A DNA stretch of 64,000 nucleotides from positions 1 through 64,000 of the forward strand of contig SAAU01000004.1 of NCBI GenBank assembly GCA_009929265.1. Direction: 5' to 3'. The stretch is from Alphaproteobacteria bacterium (lineage in GTDB: Bacteria > Pseudomonadota > Alphaproteobacteria > CASFRQ01 > SAAU01). The notes below the pieces were generated by a model, which was not told the origin of the DNA, did not search any database, and saw only the letters and a program-made list of their open reading frames with translations. The position numbers and the translations under genes were made by a program. This document shows positions 26,891 to 36,143 of this stretch, piece by piece. The first letter of the stretch is position 1, and each line of letters begins with the position of its first letter.

Positions 26891-28438
26891 ATGTCTTTTA
26901 TTGAAGTTTTTTTACTCTCCTGTTTGGTTCTTTTTTCTTTTTATAGATTAAAGTTTCTTATGCTTTTTTTCCAACAAGAAGAATACGATAACGTTCGCTT
27001 TATCAAATACGCTTTTAGGCGTTTTAAGCTGATTGATAAAAAGCTTTCCTTTATTATTTTGATTCTCTTTCCTGTGATGCTTTTGTGGAAATATGCCTCC
27101 TTACTTCTCCTTGTTTTATTTGTTCTTTTTGGAATAAAAGAATCACGCGCCCTTCAAAAAGCCAAAAAGAAATTGGTCATAACGAATCGAGTCAAACTTA
27201 TCTTTTTGGTAAGTTTTGTCTTAATTGGATTGGAGCTTTACTTCCTTCGTTTTTTACCGTTTTTATGGGAATCTTTTTTGATTATTCAAAGTTTACCCTT
27301 TATTTTACCTTTGGCAAATATGCTTCTTTTCCCTCTTCGAAAATATCGCGAGGCTCAGTTTATTTCATCAGCAAAAGCCAAACTTCAAGAGGTTAATCCA
27401 ACCATTATTGGAATAACAGGCTCCTATGGAAAAACATCTGTGAAGCATATTTTAGGGCACCTTTTGTCTTCGTTTGAAAACACGCTTTGGACAAAGGGCA
27501 GTATTAACACCGTCCTTGGTATTTGCTCTGTTTTAAACCGAGAACTTAACGCTTCTCATAAATACTTTATTTCTGAAATGGGCGCTTATAAAAAAGGATC
27601 TATTGCTCGTCTTTGCAGGTTAACCCCCCCTACAAACGGCATTATCACAGCCATTGGAACGGCGCACTATGAACGCTTTAAAACAGAACAAAGTGTGGCT
27701 GAGGCCAAGTTTGAAATGGCAGATTTTGTTGAAAAAAAGGGGGGAAAATTGATTTGCAATTTAACCCAAATCAACCCGAAATATATCCCCGAAAAGCCCT
27801 TTATTGTGCCTGTCGGCGCGGGGGGAAAATATGCCTTTGATAGCATCCAACAAACAAAAGAGGGCCTGTCTTTTCTTTTTAAAGAAGAAGGCAGCGCCCC
27901 TGTTTTGATTAAAGCGCCCCTTTTTGGCACACATCACGCAAGCAATATTTCCCTTTGCCTTGCTCTTTTGCGAGAAATGGGCTATCCGATGAGCACCTTG
28001 AAGGCGGCCCTTCATAATTTACCACAAATTACTCATCGATTGGAAGTTAAGAAACAAGGCGATATAACCTTGATTGATGACGCGTATAATTCCAATCCGA
28101 CGGGATTTAAGTCTGCTTTAGAAACCCTTAATTTATTAAAAACAATACGTTCGATTCTTGTGACGCCAGGAATGGTGGAACTTGGAAAAATTCATCAAAA
28201 AGCGCATTTAGAAGTCGGACGGGAAGCTGGAAAAACAGCGGATATTGTTTTGGCCGTTTTACCTTCAAGAATTCCTAGTTTTTGCCAAGGTGTTTTGGAA
28301 GGAAATCATGCAAAGCTCATTCAGGTCGCAAGCTTTAAAGAAGCCTATGCTTGGCTTGAAGCCCATCAACAAGCAGGCGATGTGGTTCTTTATGAAAATG
28401 ATCTTCCTGATATTTATGAAAACAAAGTCAGTCTTTAA
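26891..28438 (+). CDS. Membrane-anchored MurF-like Mur ligase
   Basis: This 515-residue protein has about five hydrophobic segments in residues 3-150. A Mur ligase core follows with the P-loop GITGSYGKTS (174-183), FISEMGAYKKG, GTAHYERF and the C-terminal DDAYNSNPTGFKSAL motif characteristic of MurF. The family normally ligates D-Ala-D-Ala to UDP-MurNAc-tripeptide and is soluble, about 450 residues, with no membrane part. The C-terminus reads LYENDLPDIY rather than the usual MurF ending. It ends the module, and its stop codon overlaps that of the convergent atpC by 4 bp. It probably acts at the inner membrane on a lipid-linked or polymeric acceptor; that is inference. Confidence 0.82.
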   Translation: MSFIEVFLLSCLVLFSFYRLKFLMLFFQQEEYDNVRFIKYAFRRFKLIDKKLSFIILILFPVMLLWKYASLLLLVLFVLFGIKESRALQKAKKKLVITNRVKLIFLVSFVLIGLELYFLRFLPFLWESFLIIQSLPFILPLANMLLFPLRKYREAQFISSAKAKLQEVNPTIIGITGSYGKTSVKHILGHLLSSFENTLWTKGSINTVLGICSVLNRELNASHKYFISEMGAYKKGSIARLCRLTPPTNGIITAIGTAHYERFKTEQSVAEAKFEMADFVEKKGGKLICNLTQINPKYIPEKPFIVPVGAGGKYAFDSIQQTKEGLSFLFKEEGSAPVLIKAPLFGTHHASNISLCLALLREMGYPMSTLKAALHNLPQITHRLEVKKQGDITLIDDAYNSNPTGFKSALETLNLLKTIRSILVTPGMVELGKIHQKAHLEVGREAGKTADIVLAVLPSRIPSFCQGVLEGNHAKLIQVASFKEAYAWLEAHQQAGDVVLYENDLPDIYENKVSL

Positions 28439-28872
28439 ATTTCTTCTTTATTTTTTAAATTATTTAAAGGCTCTTCTTCAAATAATTTTAAAAGTTGCTC
28501 TAAGTCATCAATCTTTTTTTGAAATTTGGATTGAACATAGGCCGAACTTGCCCGTTTTGAAAATTGTTTAATCACCTCTAATGAATGAAAAAGGGCTTCT
28601 TTATCATGGGCGTCTACTATATGTTGCGCTGTAATTGAAACTTTATTTTCACGCACTTCACAAACCCCTTCTGAAATAAAAAAAGACCGGAAAGTGCCTC
28701 CTTTATAAAAGCAGGTCAATTTACCTTGTTCAATTTTCTTAAAAAGAGGGGCTCTGTCGTATAAAATCATCTCCATCCCATTTTTTGTGGGAAGAAGGAT
28801 TTTTCGAACCTGCTCCTCTTTCATTAAGCTATGAAGCGGCGTGGTCATGGTAAGCGTCAAAACTTTATCCAT
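28435..28872 (-). CDS. atpC: F1 ATP synthase subunit epsilon (divergent)
   Basis: This 145-residue protein begins with the beta-sandwich typical of epsilon. The GxMeiL-type region reads NGMEMILYDRAPLFKKIEQG, and FFISEGVCEVRENKVSITAQ follows. A C-terminal helical part completes it. It couples the gamma shaft to the c-ring and can inhibit hydrolysis. Divergence is high, and the usual HAP/L motif is replaced by YDRAPLF. It is the last gene of the alpha-gamma-beta-epsilon operon, 15 bp after atpD. Its stop overlaps that of the convergent MurF-like gene. Confidence 0.85.
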   Translation of the reverse strand: MDKVLTLTMTTPLHSLMKEEQVRKILLPTKNGMEMILYDRAPLFKKIEQGKLTCFYKGGTFRSFFISEGVCEVRENKVSITAQHIVDAHDKEALFHSLEVIKQFSKRASSAYVQSKFQKKIDDLEQLLKLFEEEPLNNLKNKEEI

Positions 28873-28887
28873 TTTATTGCCTTTGCA

Positions 28888-30288
<1,401 letters not shown>

Positions 30289-30304
30289 TTACTCCCTTAA
30301 TTTC

Positions 30305-31369
30305 CTAAACCCCTGCCACAATATCTAACAGCTCATTCGTCACTTTCTCCTGACGCTTTTTTTGATATTTTTTGGAAAGGGTATGAATCATATCTTTTGT
30401 ATTAACCGAAGCTTCATCCATAGACGTCATACGTGCCAAGGCCTCACTAATTTGCTGGGCTAAAAGAACTTTATATAAAAAGGCTTCTAAATATTTAGGC
30501 AAAATATCATGCAACAAAAATTCTGAAGAAGGCTCATAATCATAAATAAACGGCGGACGCTTTGAAGAAGCCAAAATCTTTTCTATATCAAACTTTTCAA
30601 ACGGCGTTTTAACTCTTTCTTCTACCCCTAAGGTTTCTAAAAGAGCTTTTTGCCGTCTTGTTCCAACCTTTAGAGACTTTTTTTCTTCTTTTAGTAAAAA
30701 ACTCCACCTGTTTTCTAAGCTAAAAGTTTCTAAGGGAAAAATCTGTTTAATTTCAACATCTTGTATAAGGACACTTTTAAAAGAGTCATACACAAAAAGA
30801 CAGACATCAAACACATCTTCTTTCAAAAATTCCTCTAAACGGATCTCCATGTAATGAGCTTCTAAAAACAACGTTTCAGCCTCTGTTAACTCCTCTTCCT
30901 GTTTTCTGGAAAGGACTCGCATTGAAACATGAGGGGGCAACTTTTCAAAAAAATCTTTCCCCTTCTTCCCATAACATATGAACGTCACTTCTTTGCCTTG
31001 TTCTGAAAGATAGGATAAAAGCCTTTGCACTTTTTGGGAAATCAAATAATTGATGTTGCCGCATAAGCCTTCTTCGGAGAAAAAAGCCACCACAAAAAAG
31101 CGTTTTTCCTTTCCGTTTCCCTCAATCAAGAAAGGGAAATGAACTTGCCCCTCTTTTCCGCTTTTTTCATGAATTTCCTTTTGAAAAGAAGTTTGTCGAA
31201 CCAAACGCCTTGTCATCCGTTCCACTTCTTGAATGTAAGGAAGTCCTTCTAAAAGAGCTTCTTCCATTTTATGAAAAAGGCTACTTGATTTGGCCTGCAT
31301 TGCCCCTGTAATCTTGAGCAAAGTTTCCAAATTCACCTTTCTTTTTTGAAGCTCTTTTAAGCTGGACAT
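30305..31369 (-). CDS. atpG: F1 ATP synthase subunit gamma (enlarged)
   Basis: This 354-residue central-shaft protein has the N-terminal helix (LKELQKRKVNLETLLKITGAM) and the C-terminal helix (ARMTSMDEASVNTKDMI, then RQEKVTNELLDIVAG), which together form the coiled coil. The Rossmann-like middle contains GLCGNIN. It is about 60 residues longer than usual. Extra charged sequence sits in the middle domain, including GKEGQVHFPFLIEGNGKEKR and a segment near 235-275. Three bases separate it from atpA. The enlarged middle may compensate for other changes in the complex; that is inference. Confidence 0.92.
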   Translation of the reverse strand: MSSLKELQKRKVNLETLLKITGAMQAKSSSLFHKMEEALLEGLPYIQEVERMTRRLVRQTSFQKEIHEKSGKEGQVHFPFLIEGNGKEKRFFVVAFFSEEGLCGNINYLISQKVQRLLSYLSEQGKEVTFICYGKKGKDFFEKLPPHVSMRVLSRKQEEELTEAETLFLEAHYMEIRLEEFLKEDVFDVCLFVYDSFKSVLIQDVEIKQIFPLETFSLENRWSFLLKEEKKSLKVGTRRQKALLETLGVEERVKTPFEKFDIEKILASSKRPPFIYDYEPSSEFLLHDILPKYLEAFLYKVLLAQQISEALARMTSMDEASVNTKDMIHTLSKKYQKKRQEKVTNELLDIVAGV

Positions 31370-31372
31370 TTT

Positions 31373-33148
31373 TTAAGCCTCTCCCTGTTGTTTTTTAAAT
31401 TCTTCTAACAGAGTTCCTAAAAATTTTTTCAATTTTTGAGACGTCTCATCTGAAAGGTCTTTTTCCTTTTCAAGGGCTTTATAAATAGAAACGGCCCCAA
31501 TAGGAATCCTGTCTAAAATAAAGCGTTGAAAAGGCGGCACCTCCTCAAGCGAAAGAGTTTCTAAAAACCCATTCAATCCAGCAAAAAGCAAAATAACTTG
31601 GGAAGGAAAATCCAAAACATCTTCATTTTTTTGCTTTAAGATTTCCCGCAGGCGATTGCCCTTATCGATTAACTTTTTCGAAGAATCGTCCATATGGGAT
31701 GAAAATTGCGAAAACGACATCACTTCCCAATATCTGGAAAGATCTAATCTTAACGGCGCGGACAACTTTTTCATCGCAGGAATCTGAGCCGCCCCTCCCA
31801 CACGACTGACCGAAAGCCGCACATCAACCGCGGGACGAAATCCTTTTTTAAAGAGATCAGAATCAAGGAAGATTTGACCATCTGTAATGGAAATAATATT
31901 TGTTGGAATATAGGCCGAAACGTCGTTTTCTTGTGTTTCAACAACAGGAATAGCCGTCAAAGATCCGCCTTGCTTTTCTTGACAAAGCATTGCAGCCCGT
32001 TCCAATAAACGAGAATGAATAAAGAAAATATCGCCAGGATAGGCCTCCCGTCCAGGAAACCGCCTTAACAATAAAGAAATCTCACGGTATGCCACCGCAT
32101 GCTTTGATAAATCATCATAAAAAATAACAACATGGAGCCCTTTATCCCTAAAGTATTCGGCAATCGCACAGCCTGTATAAGGGGCCAAATATTGAAGAAC
32201 TGCATTTTGAGAAGCGGACGCATTTACAACAAGGGTATAATCTAAGGCGCCTTTTTCTTCCAATGCTTTAACAAACCGCGCAACCGTTCCATTTTTTTGC
32301 CCAATGGCAACATAGATACAAAATATTTTCTCTCTATCAGAGGAGGCGTTTAAATTATTCTCTTTTTGACTTAAAATCATATCCATAATCAGAGAGGTTT
32401 TTCCCGTTTGCCTATCGCCAATAATCAATTCCCGTTGACCTCGACCAATAGGAACCAACGCATCAATCATTTTAACACCCGTTTGAAATGGAATTTGAAC
32501 ACTTGCTCTGTCAATCAAAGCCGGCGCAGGCTGCTCAATTTCAACAAAGTTGACTTCCTCCAGCATTCCTTTGCCGTCAATGGGTTTTCCTAAAGAATTC
32601 AGAACACGTCCCCACATATTGGAAGAGACAGGGGTGCGCATTACTTTATCTGTCTGATAAACAAGAGAGCCTTCTTTCAAATGATCTCCCCCACTTAGGA
32701 TAAGAGCATCTACCCCTTCTCGCGTCAGGTTAAGAACAAGCCCTTCTTGTCCTCCTTCAAACTCCAACATTTCGTTAGAGCGCACTTCCTGCATTCCCAA
32801 GATGTGGGCCACTCCATCTTTAACCGATTCAATGCGACCGATTTCAAAGACAAAAGTTTTCTGCTGATAAAAATCAACAATCTTTTTTACAAAATCTGGA
32901 AATTCGTCAATATCCACCTTATCCAAAGGATAGTTTTTAAACTGTTCTTTTAGTTTTTTTAATTTTTCTTTTAACGATAAATCAATTAAAGTCGATTCAA
33001 ATTGAATCACAAGGCCGCCTAAAAGACTTTCATCAATTTGAACACGAAGAGAAACTTCTTTTTCTTTCGTCAAAAAAGAAAGTTTTTCTTTTAATCTTTC
33101 TTCTTCAGTTTTTGAAAGTGGATGAAACGTTCTAATAAGAGCCTGCAT
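31373..33148 (-). CDS. atpA: F1 ATP synthase subunit alpha with an N-terminal delta-like domain
   Basis: At 591 residues it is about 80 longer than a normal alpha subunit. Residues from about 85 align with a standard alpha: TFVFEIGRIESVKDGVAHI, Walker A GDRQTGKTS at 244-252, and VSRVGGAAQIPAMKK near the C-terminal domain. Residues 1-72 do not belong to alpha. They match the C-terminal domain of delta (AtpH/OSCP): an initial LIRTFHPLS strand, then VSLRVQIDESLLGGLVIQF and STLIDLSLKEKLKKL, corresponding to the delta pattern 'vDpsLiGGlvirvGd..iDgSvr.rL'. No atpH precedes it; the next gene upstream is divergent after 158 bp. AGGGGGG precedes the ATG. The fusion is the striking feature of this operon. 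Confidence 0.92.
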   Translation of the reverse strand: MQALIRTFHPLSKTEEERLKEKLSFLTKEKEVSLRVQIDESLLGGLVIQFESTLIDLSLKEKLKKLKEQFKNYPLDKVDIDEFPDFVKKIVDFYQQKTFVFEIGRIESVKDGVAHILGMQEVRSNEMLEFEGGQEGLVLNLTREGVDALILSGGDHLKEGSLVYQTDKVMRTPVSSNMWGRVLNSLGKPIDGKGMLEEVNFVEIEQPAPALIDRASVQIPFQTGVKMIDALVPIGRGQRELIIGDRQTGKTSLIMDMILSQKENNLNASSDREKIFCIYVAIGQKNGTVARFVKALEEKGALDYTLVVNASASQNAVLQYLAPYTGCAIAEYFRDKGLHVVIFYDDLSKHAVAYREISLLLRRFPGREAYPGDIFFIHSRLLERAAMLCQEKQGGSLTAIPVVETQENDVSAYIPTNIISITDGQIFLDSDLFKKGFRPAVDVRLSVSRVGGAAQIPAMKKLSAPLRLDLSRYWEVMSFSQFSSHMDDSSKKLIDKGNRLREILKQKNEDVLDFPSQVILLFAGLNGFLETLSLEEVPPFQRFILDRIPIGAVSIYKALEKEKDLSDETSQKLKKFLGTLLEEFKKQQGEA

Positions 33149-33306
33149 TTTGCCCCCCTAAAAATAAATAAAACAAGCTAATCAAAAAAGTAGCATTTGA
33201 AGCCCTTCTTGTAAAGAATTATGAAATAAAAAATATTTTAAATTTTCTTTTAAAAACCTGCCCTTTCCTTTATACTTCTTGATAAAGAACTTTATTTGGA
33301 ATTTTT

Positions 33307-33822
33307 ATGGAAAATTTTTTTAAATCTTTTTTTTCATATCCTCCTTTTTTTAGAAAAGGAAAAAGGAAAAACCTATCAAAGACTCTTCAAGAAGAAAAGC
33401 CTTTTTGGGAACGTAAATCTTTGGAAGAAATGACAGATGAAGAATGGGAAAGCCTGTGTGACGGATGTGGCAAATGTTGCCTGATGAAAACGAGGGCCTT
33501 TCGTATCCATTTTACAAATGTAGCCTGCCCCCTTTTGGATATTAACACGGGAAAATGCAAAAATTATGCTTTACGGCAAAAAATTGTGCCAGAGTGCTTG
33601 AAAGTCAATCTTTCCCTTTTGAAAAAACGTCCACGTTTTGTGCCTAAAACCTGTGCCTATTATCTGATTTTACATCATAAAAAGCTGCCCGATTGGCACC
33701 CTCTTATTTCGAAAGATAAAGACTCTGTTCACAGGGCCCAAATGTCCGTTAAAGGACGTGCTGTCTCTTATAATGAGGACATCGATTTAGAAAAGCATCA
33801 TATCAAATGGAAAGATTTATAA
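33307..33822 (+). CDS. YcgN-family (UPF0260) cysteine cluster protein
   Basis: This 171-residue protein carries the conserved cysteines CDGCGKCC, TNVACPLLDINTGKCKNY, VPECLKV and TCAYY, the UPF0260/YkgJ-like arrangement thought to bind metal or an Fe-S cluster. Before it lies WERKSLEEMTDEEWESLC, a family hallmark. The N-terminal 30 residues are basic and aromatic and not part of the domain. Its function is unknown. It overlaps the following metallopeptidase-like gene by 16 bp, so translation is coupled. Confidence 0.88.
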   Translation: MENFFKSFFSYPPFFRKGKRKNLSKTLQEEKPFWERKSLEEMTDEEWESLCDGCGKCCLMKTRAFRIHFTNVACPLLDINTGKCKNYALRQKIVPECLKVNLSLLKKRPRFVPKTCAYYLILHHKKLPDWHPLISKDKDSVHRAQMSVKGRAVSYNEDIDLEKHHIKWKDL

Positions 33823-34493
33823 CGCTTCAGGACTTTAAGATTAGGGTGATACGGAAAAAACGCCTAAAATCCTTACGCTTAAAACTTAACCCCAAAACAA
33901 GAGAGGTGGAGCTTCATCTGCCTTTTCTTTGCCCGTTAAAAGAAGGCGAAGTTTTTGCACAAAAAAATCTGTCCTGGATTGAAAAAACATCAAAAAGCTT
34001 TCCCAATTCACAACGCCTTAAAAATGGCGATAAAATTAACCTTTTGGGAGAAACTTATACCATCTGTCACGTTGAAAAAAGGACGCCCACTCATAGCGAA
34101 GGAAATCTGATTTTTGTTTCGGGAGACGACTCTTTCCTTCATCGACGCGTTTTGACCTTTATAAAGGCCTCTCTTTTGGAATTTCTTTATGAACAAAAGC
34201 CTTTTTTAGAAAAAGAATTCGAAAGAAACGGTCTTGTTTTTTCCGTGAAAGAAATGCAATCTAGATGGGGCAGTTGTTCGCAAAAAGGGCATATCTCCAT
34301 TTCTTGGCGTTTGGCCCTTGCCCCAAAAGAGGTGCTGGATTACGTCCTTATTCATGAAGCCTCTCACTTAAAAGAAATGAATCATTCTGAGTATTTTTGG
34401 GCGTTGGTCGGTGAAAAATACCCCTCTTTTCAAAAGCAAAGAAAGTGGCTTAAAGAAAACGGAAAATCCCTTTACGCCCTTCAAGATTGTTAA
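33807..34493 (+). CDS. YgjP-like metallopeptidase-fold protein (DUF45)
   Basis: This 228-residue protein has the zinc motif HEASHLKEMNH near residue 185 (HEXXH plus a third histidine). It is preceded by the family signature MQSRWGSCSQKGHISISWRL. The N-terminal part has the IRVIRKKRLKSLRLKLNP beta-rich start of SprT/YgjP relatives. It may be a zinc peptidase or zinc-binding protein; the substrate is unknown. The start lies within the YcgN-like gene and has no obvious ribosome binding site, which fits translational coupling. Confidence 0.88.
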   Translation: MERFITLQDFKIRVIRKKRLKSLRLKLNPKTREVELHLPFLCPLKEGEVFAQKNLSWIEKTSKSFPNSQRLKNGDKINLLGETYTICHVEKRTPTHSEGNLIFVSGDDSFLHRRVLTFIKASLLEFLYEQKPFLEKEFERNGLVFSVKEMQSRWGSCSQKGHISISWRLALAPKEVLDYVLIHEASHLKEMNHSEYFWALVGEKYPSFQKQRKWLKENGKSLYALQDC

Positions 34494-34551
34494 ATTTATC
34501 AACTTATTTTACGAAATAATCTCTCTTCTTTTTAAGGGAAAAGAATAGTTC

Positions 34552-34580
34552 TTGCTTTTTTGACATATTTTTCATAAAAT
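34552..34580 (+). promoter_or_regulatory. Possible promoter of the phosphorylase gene
   Basis: TTGCTT at 34552-34557 and TAAAAT at 34575-34580 have a 17-bp spacer, about 22 bp before the start codon. A TTGACA at 34559-34564 has no matching -10. Confidence 0.4.
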
Positions 34581-34602
34581 CTGAGAAAAGAAAGAGGTCA
34601 GT

Positions 34603-36102
34603 ATGCTCAAAATTAGAAAATTCCCTGTCTTTCAATCCAATACCCCTTTTGTCTATGTTTCAAAAGATTGCCAAATTTTTCCTGTAAAAAGGGAGGATTC
34701 CGGCCTTAAAGTTATGGTTCAAACTGACAGCACCTCTTTTTATGGAGAACTTTGCCTTGTGGAGGAAAGCGAAATGCTTTCTTTTGATGAATTGGGCATT
34801 GGAAATCCACTTTTTGAAACTTTATCCTTAAAAGAAGGGCAAGAAGTTTCCCTCTTTTACGCGGAAGCTCCTGCTAGCTTAGACATCTTAAAGACAAAAA
34901 TCTCTGGCAATATTTTAAGTCCTCAAGATCAAAAACAAATCTTAAAGGATATTAGCACAAATCACTACAGCTGTGCGGAAATTGCAAGTTTTTTGGTGGC
35001 CAATTCTAGCTTTTATTCCCTGCAGGAAGTCTTAAGTTTAACTGAAAACCTAATAGAAACATTTACGCCTTTAGCCTTTAATGCTCATGAAAAGCGTATT
35101 GTGGACGATTTTTCTATTGGAGGCGTTCTTGGAAACCGTGTGGGGCTCATTGTTCAAGCCATTTTAATGAGCGCCGGCTATTGCGTGCCAAAAGTTTTGC
35201 CCCATACCGTAAATTCGTGTTCTGGAACGCTGGATGTGATGCATATTTTTTCGCGCATTCATCTTTCCAAACGGGAAATTGAAAAAAGTATTTCTTCTTT
35301 GGGCGGGTGCCTTGCAAGCTCCTCTTTCCCCTTTGTTTTTTCAAAAACAGATGAAACCATTATTCAAACTGAACGCTTACTCGGATTAACAACCTTCCCA
35401 GAACTTGTTGCCTCTGTGATGGCCCGCAAAAAAGTGCTGGGTGTTTCTTCTCTTGTTGTGGATGTTCCTGTTGGAGAACATTGCAAAGTCAGCCTTTTGT
35501 CAGAGGCGGTTCAACTTAAAAAGCTATTCGAATATGTTGGAAAATCTTTAGATATAAAAACAAATGTCGTTTTGACAGATGGGACCGAGCCGATTGGACT
35601 TGGAATTGCTCCTTTCTTTGAAGCGCAAGATGTTTTGAAAGTCTTAAAAAATACAAAAGAAGCGCCGATTGATTTGAAAGAAAAAAGTCTTTTCCTTGCC
35701 GCACGCCTTTTTGATATGCAAGAGGATATAAAGGCAGGAGACGGCCTTGAAAAAGCCACCGCTCTTCTTTCCTCTGGAAAAGCATATGAAATTTTCAATA
35801 CCCTCACTTATATGCAGGGGCAAAAAGCCCTTAATTTTTCTAAAGATTCATTTTCCTTTGATGTTGTCGCCCCTAAAACAGGTCTTGTTAAAAAAATTGA
35901 TTCGGCTTATTTAAGAAAAATCGCAAAAAAAGCAGGCGCTCCTTATAAACCAACATCAGGGCTAAAGCTTAATAAAAAAACGGGGGATTGCGTAGAAAAA
36001 GGCGAAACCCTTTATCAGGTTTATACTTCAAGCGCCAGTGCTTATTCATATCTAAAGCGTCTCATGGAAGGGTCTTTGGGCTACGAAATTTTGGAAAACT
36101 AA
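34603..36102 (+). CDS. Thymidine/AMP phosphorylase-family protein with altered active-site motifs
   Basis: This 499-residue protein has the size and three-part layout of the archaeal-type thymidine/AMP phosphorylases: an N-terminal extension, an alpha domain, an alpha/beta domain and a C-terminal barrel (SGLKLNKKTGDCVEKGETLYQV). Several signature motifs deviate. The phosphate-binding DKHCVGGVPGNRTT of the family reads DDFSIGGVLGNRVG. SSRAITSPAGTADTME reads PHTVNSCSGTLDVMH. The GGALNWSPADD region reads GGCLASSSFPFVFS. The conserved VVDVPVG is kept. It may use a different nucleoside or have changed mechanism. AGAGGTC precedes the ATG. Confidence 0.8.
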   Translation: MLKIRKFPVFQSNTPFVYVSKDCQIFPVKREDSGLKVMVQTDSTSFYGELCLVEESEMLSFDELGIGNPLFETLSLKEGQEVSLFYAEAPASLDILKTKISGNILSPQDQKQILKDISTNHYSCAEIASFLVANSSFYSLQEVLSLTENLIETFTPLAFNAHEKRIVDDFSIGGVLGNRVGLIVQAILMSAGYCVPKVLPHTVNSCSGTLDVMHIFSRIHLSKREIEKSISSLGGCLASSSFPFVFSKTDETIIQTERLLGLTTFPELVASVMARKKVLGVSSLVVDVPVGEHCKVSLLSEAVQLKKLFEYVGKSLDIKTNVVLTDGTEPIGLGIAPFFEAQDVLKVLKNTKEAPIDLKEKSLFLAARLFDMQEDIKAGDGLEKATALLSSGKAYEIFNTLTYMQGQKALNFSKDSFSFDVVAPKTGLVKKIDSAYLRKIAKKAGAPYKPTSGLKLNKKTGDCVEKGETLYQVYTSSASAYSYLKRLMEGSLGYEILEN

Positions 36103-36143
36103 TTGCTTTACATTCACGCTAAAAATTATATTTAGGATATTTT

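Noticed and set aside
33149-33306. A possible atpH or atpH remnant upstream of atpA.
   Set aside because: The gap is only 158 bp, AT-rich, and has no reading frame resembling the delta N-terminal domain on either strand.
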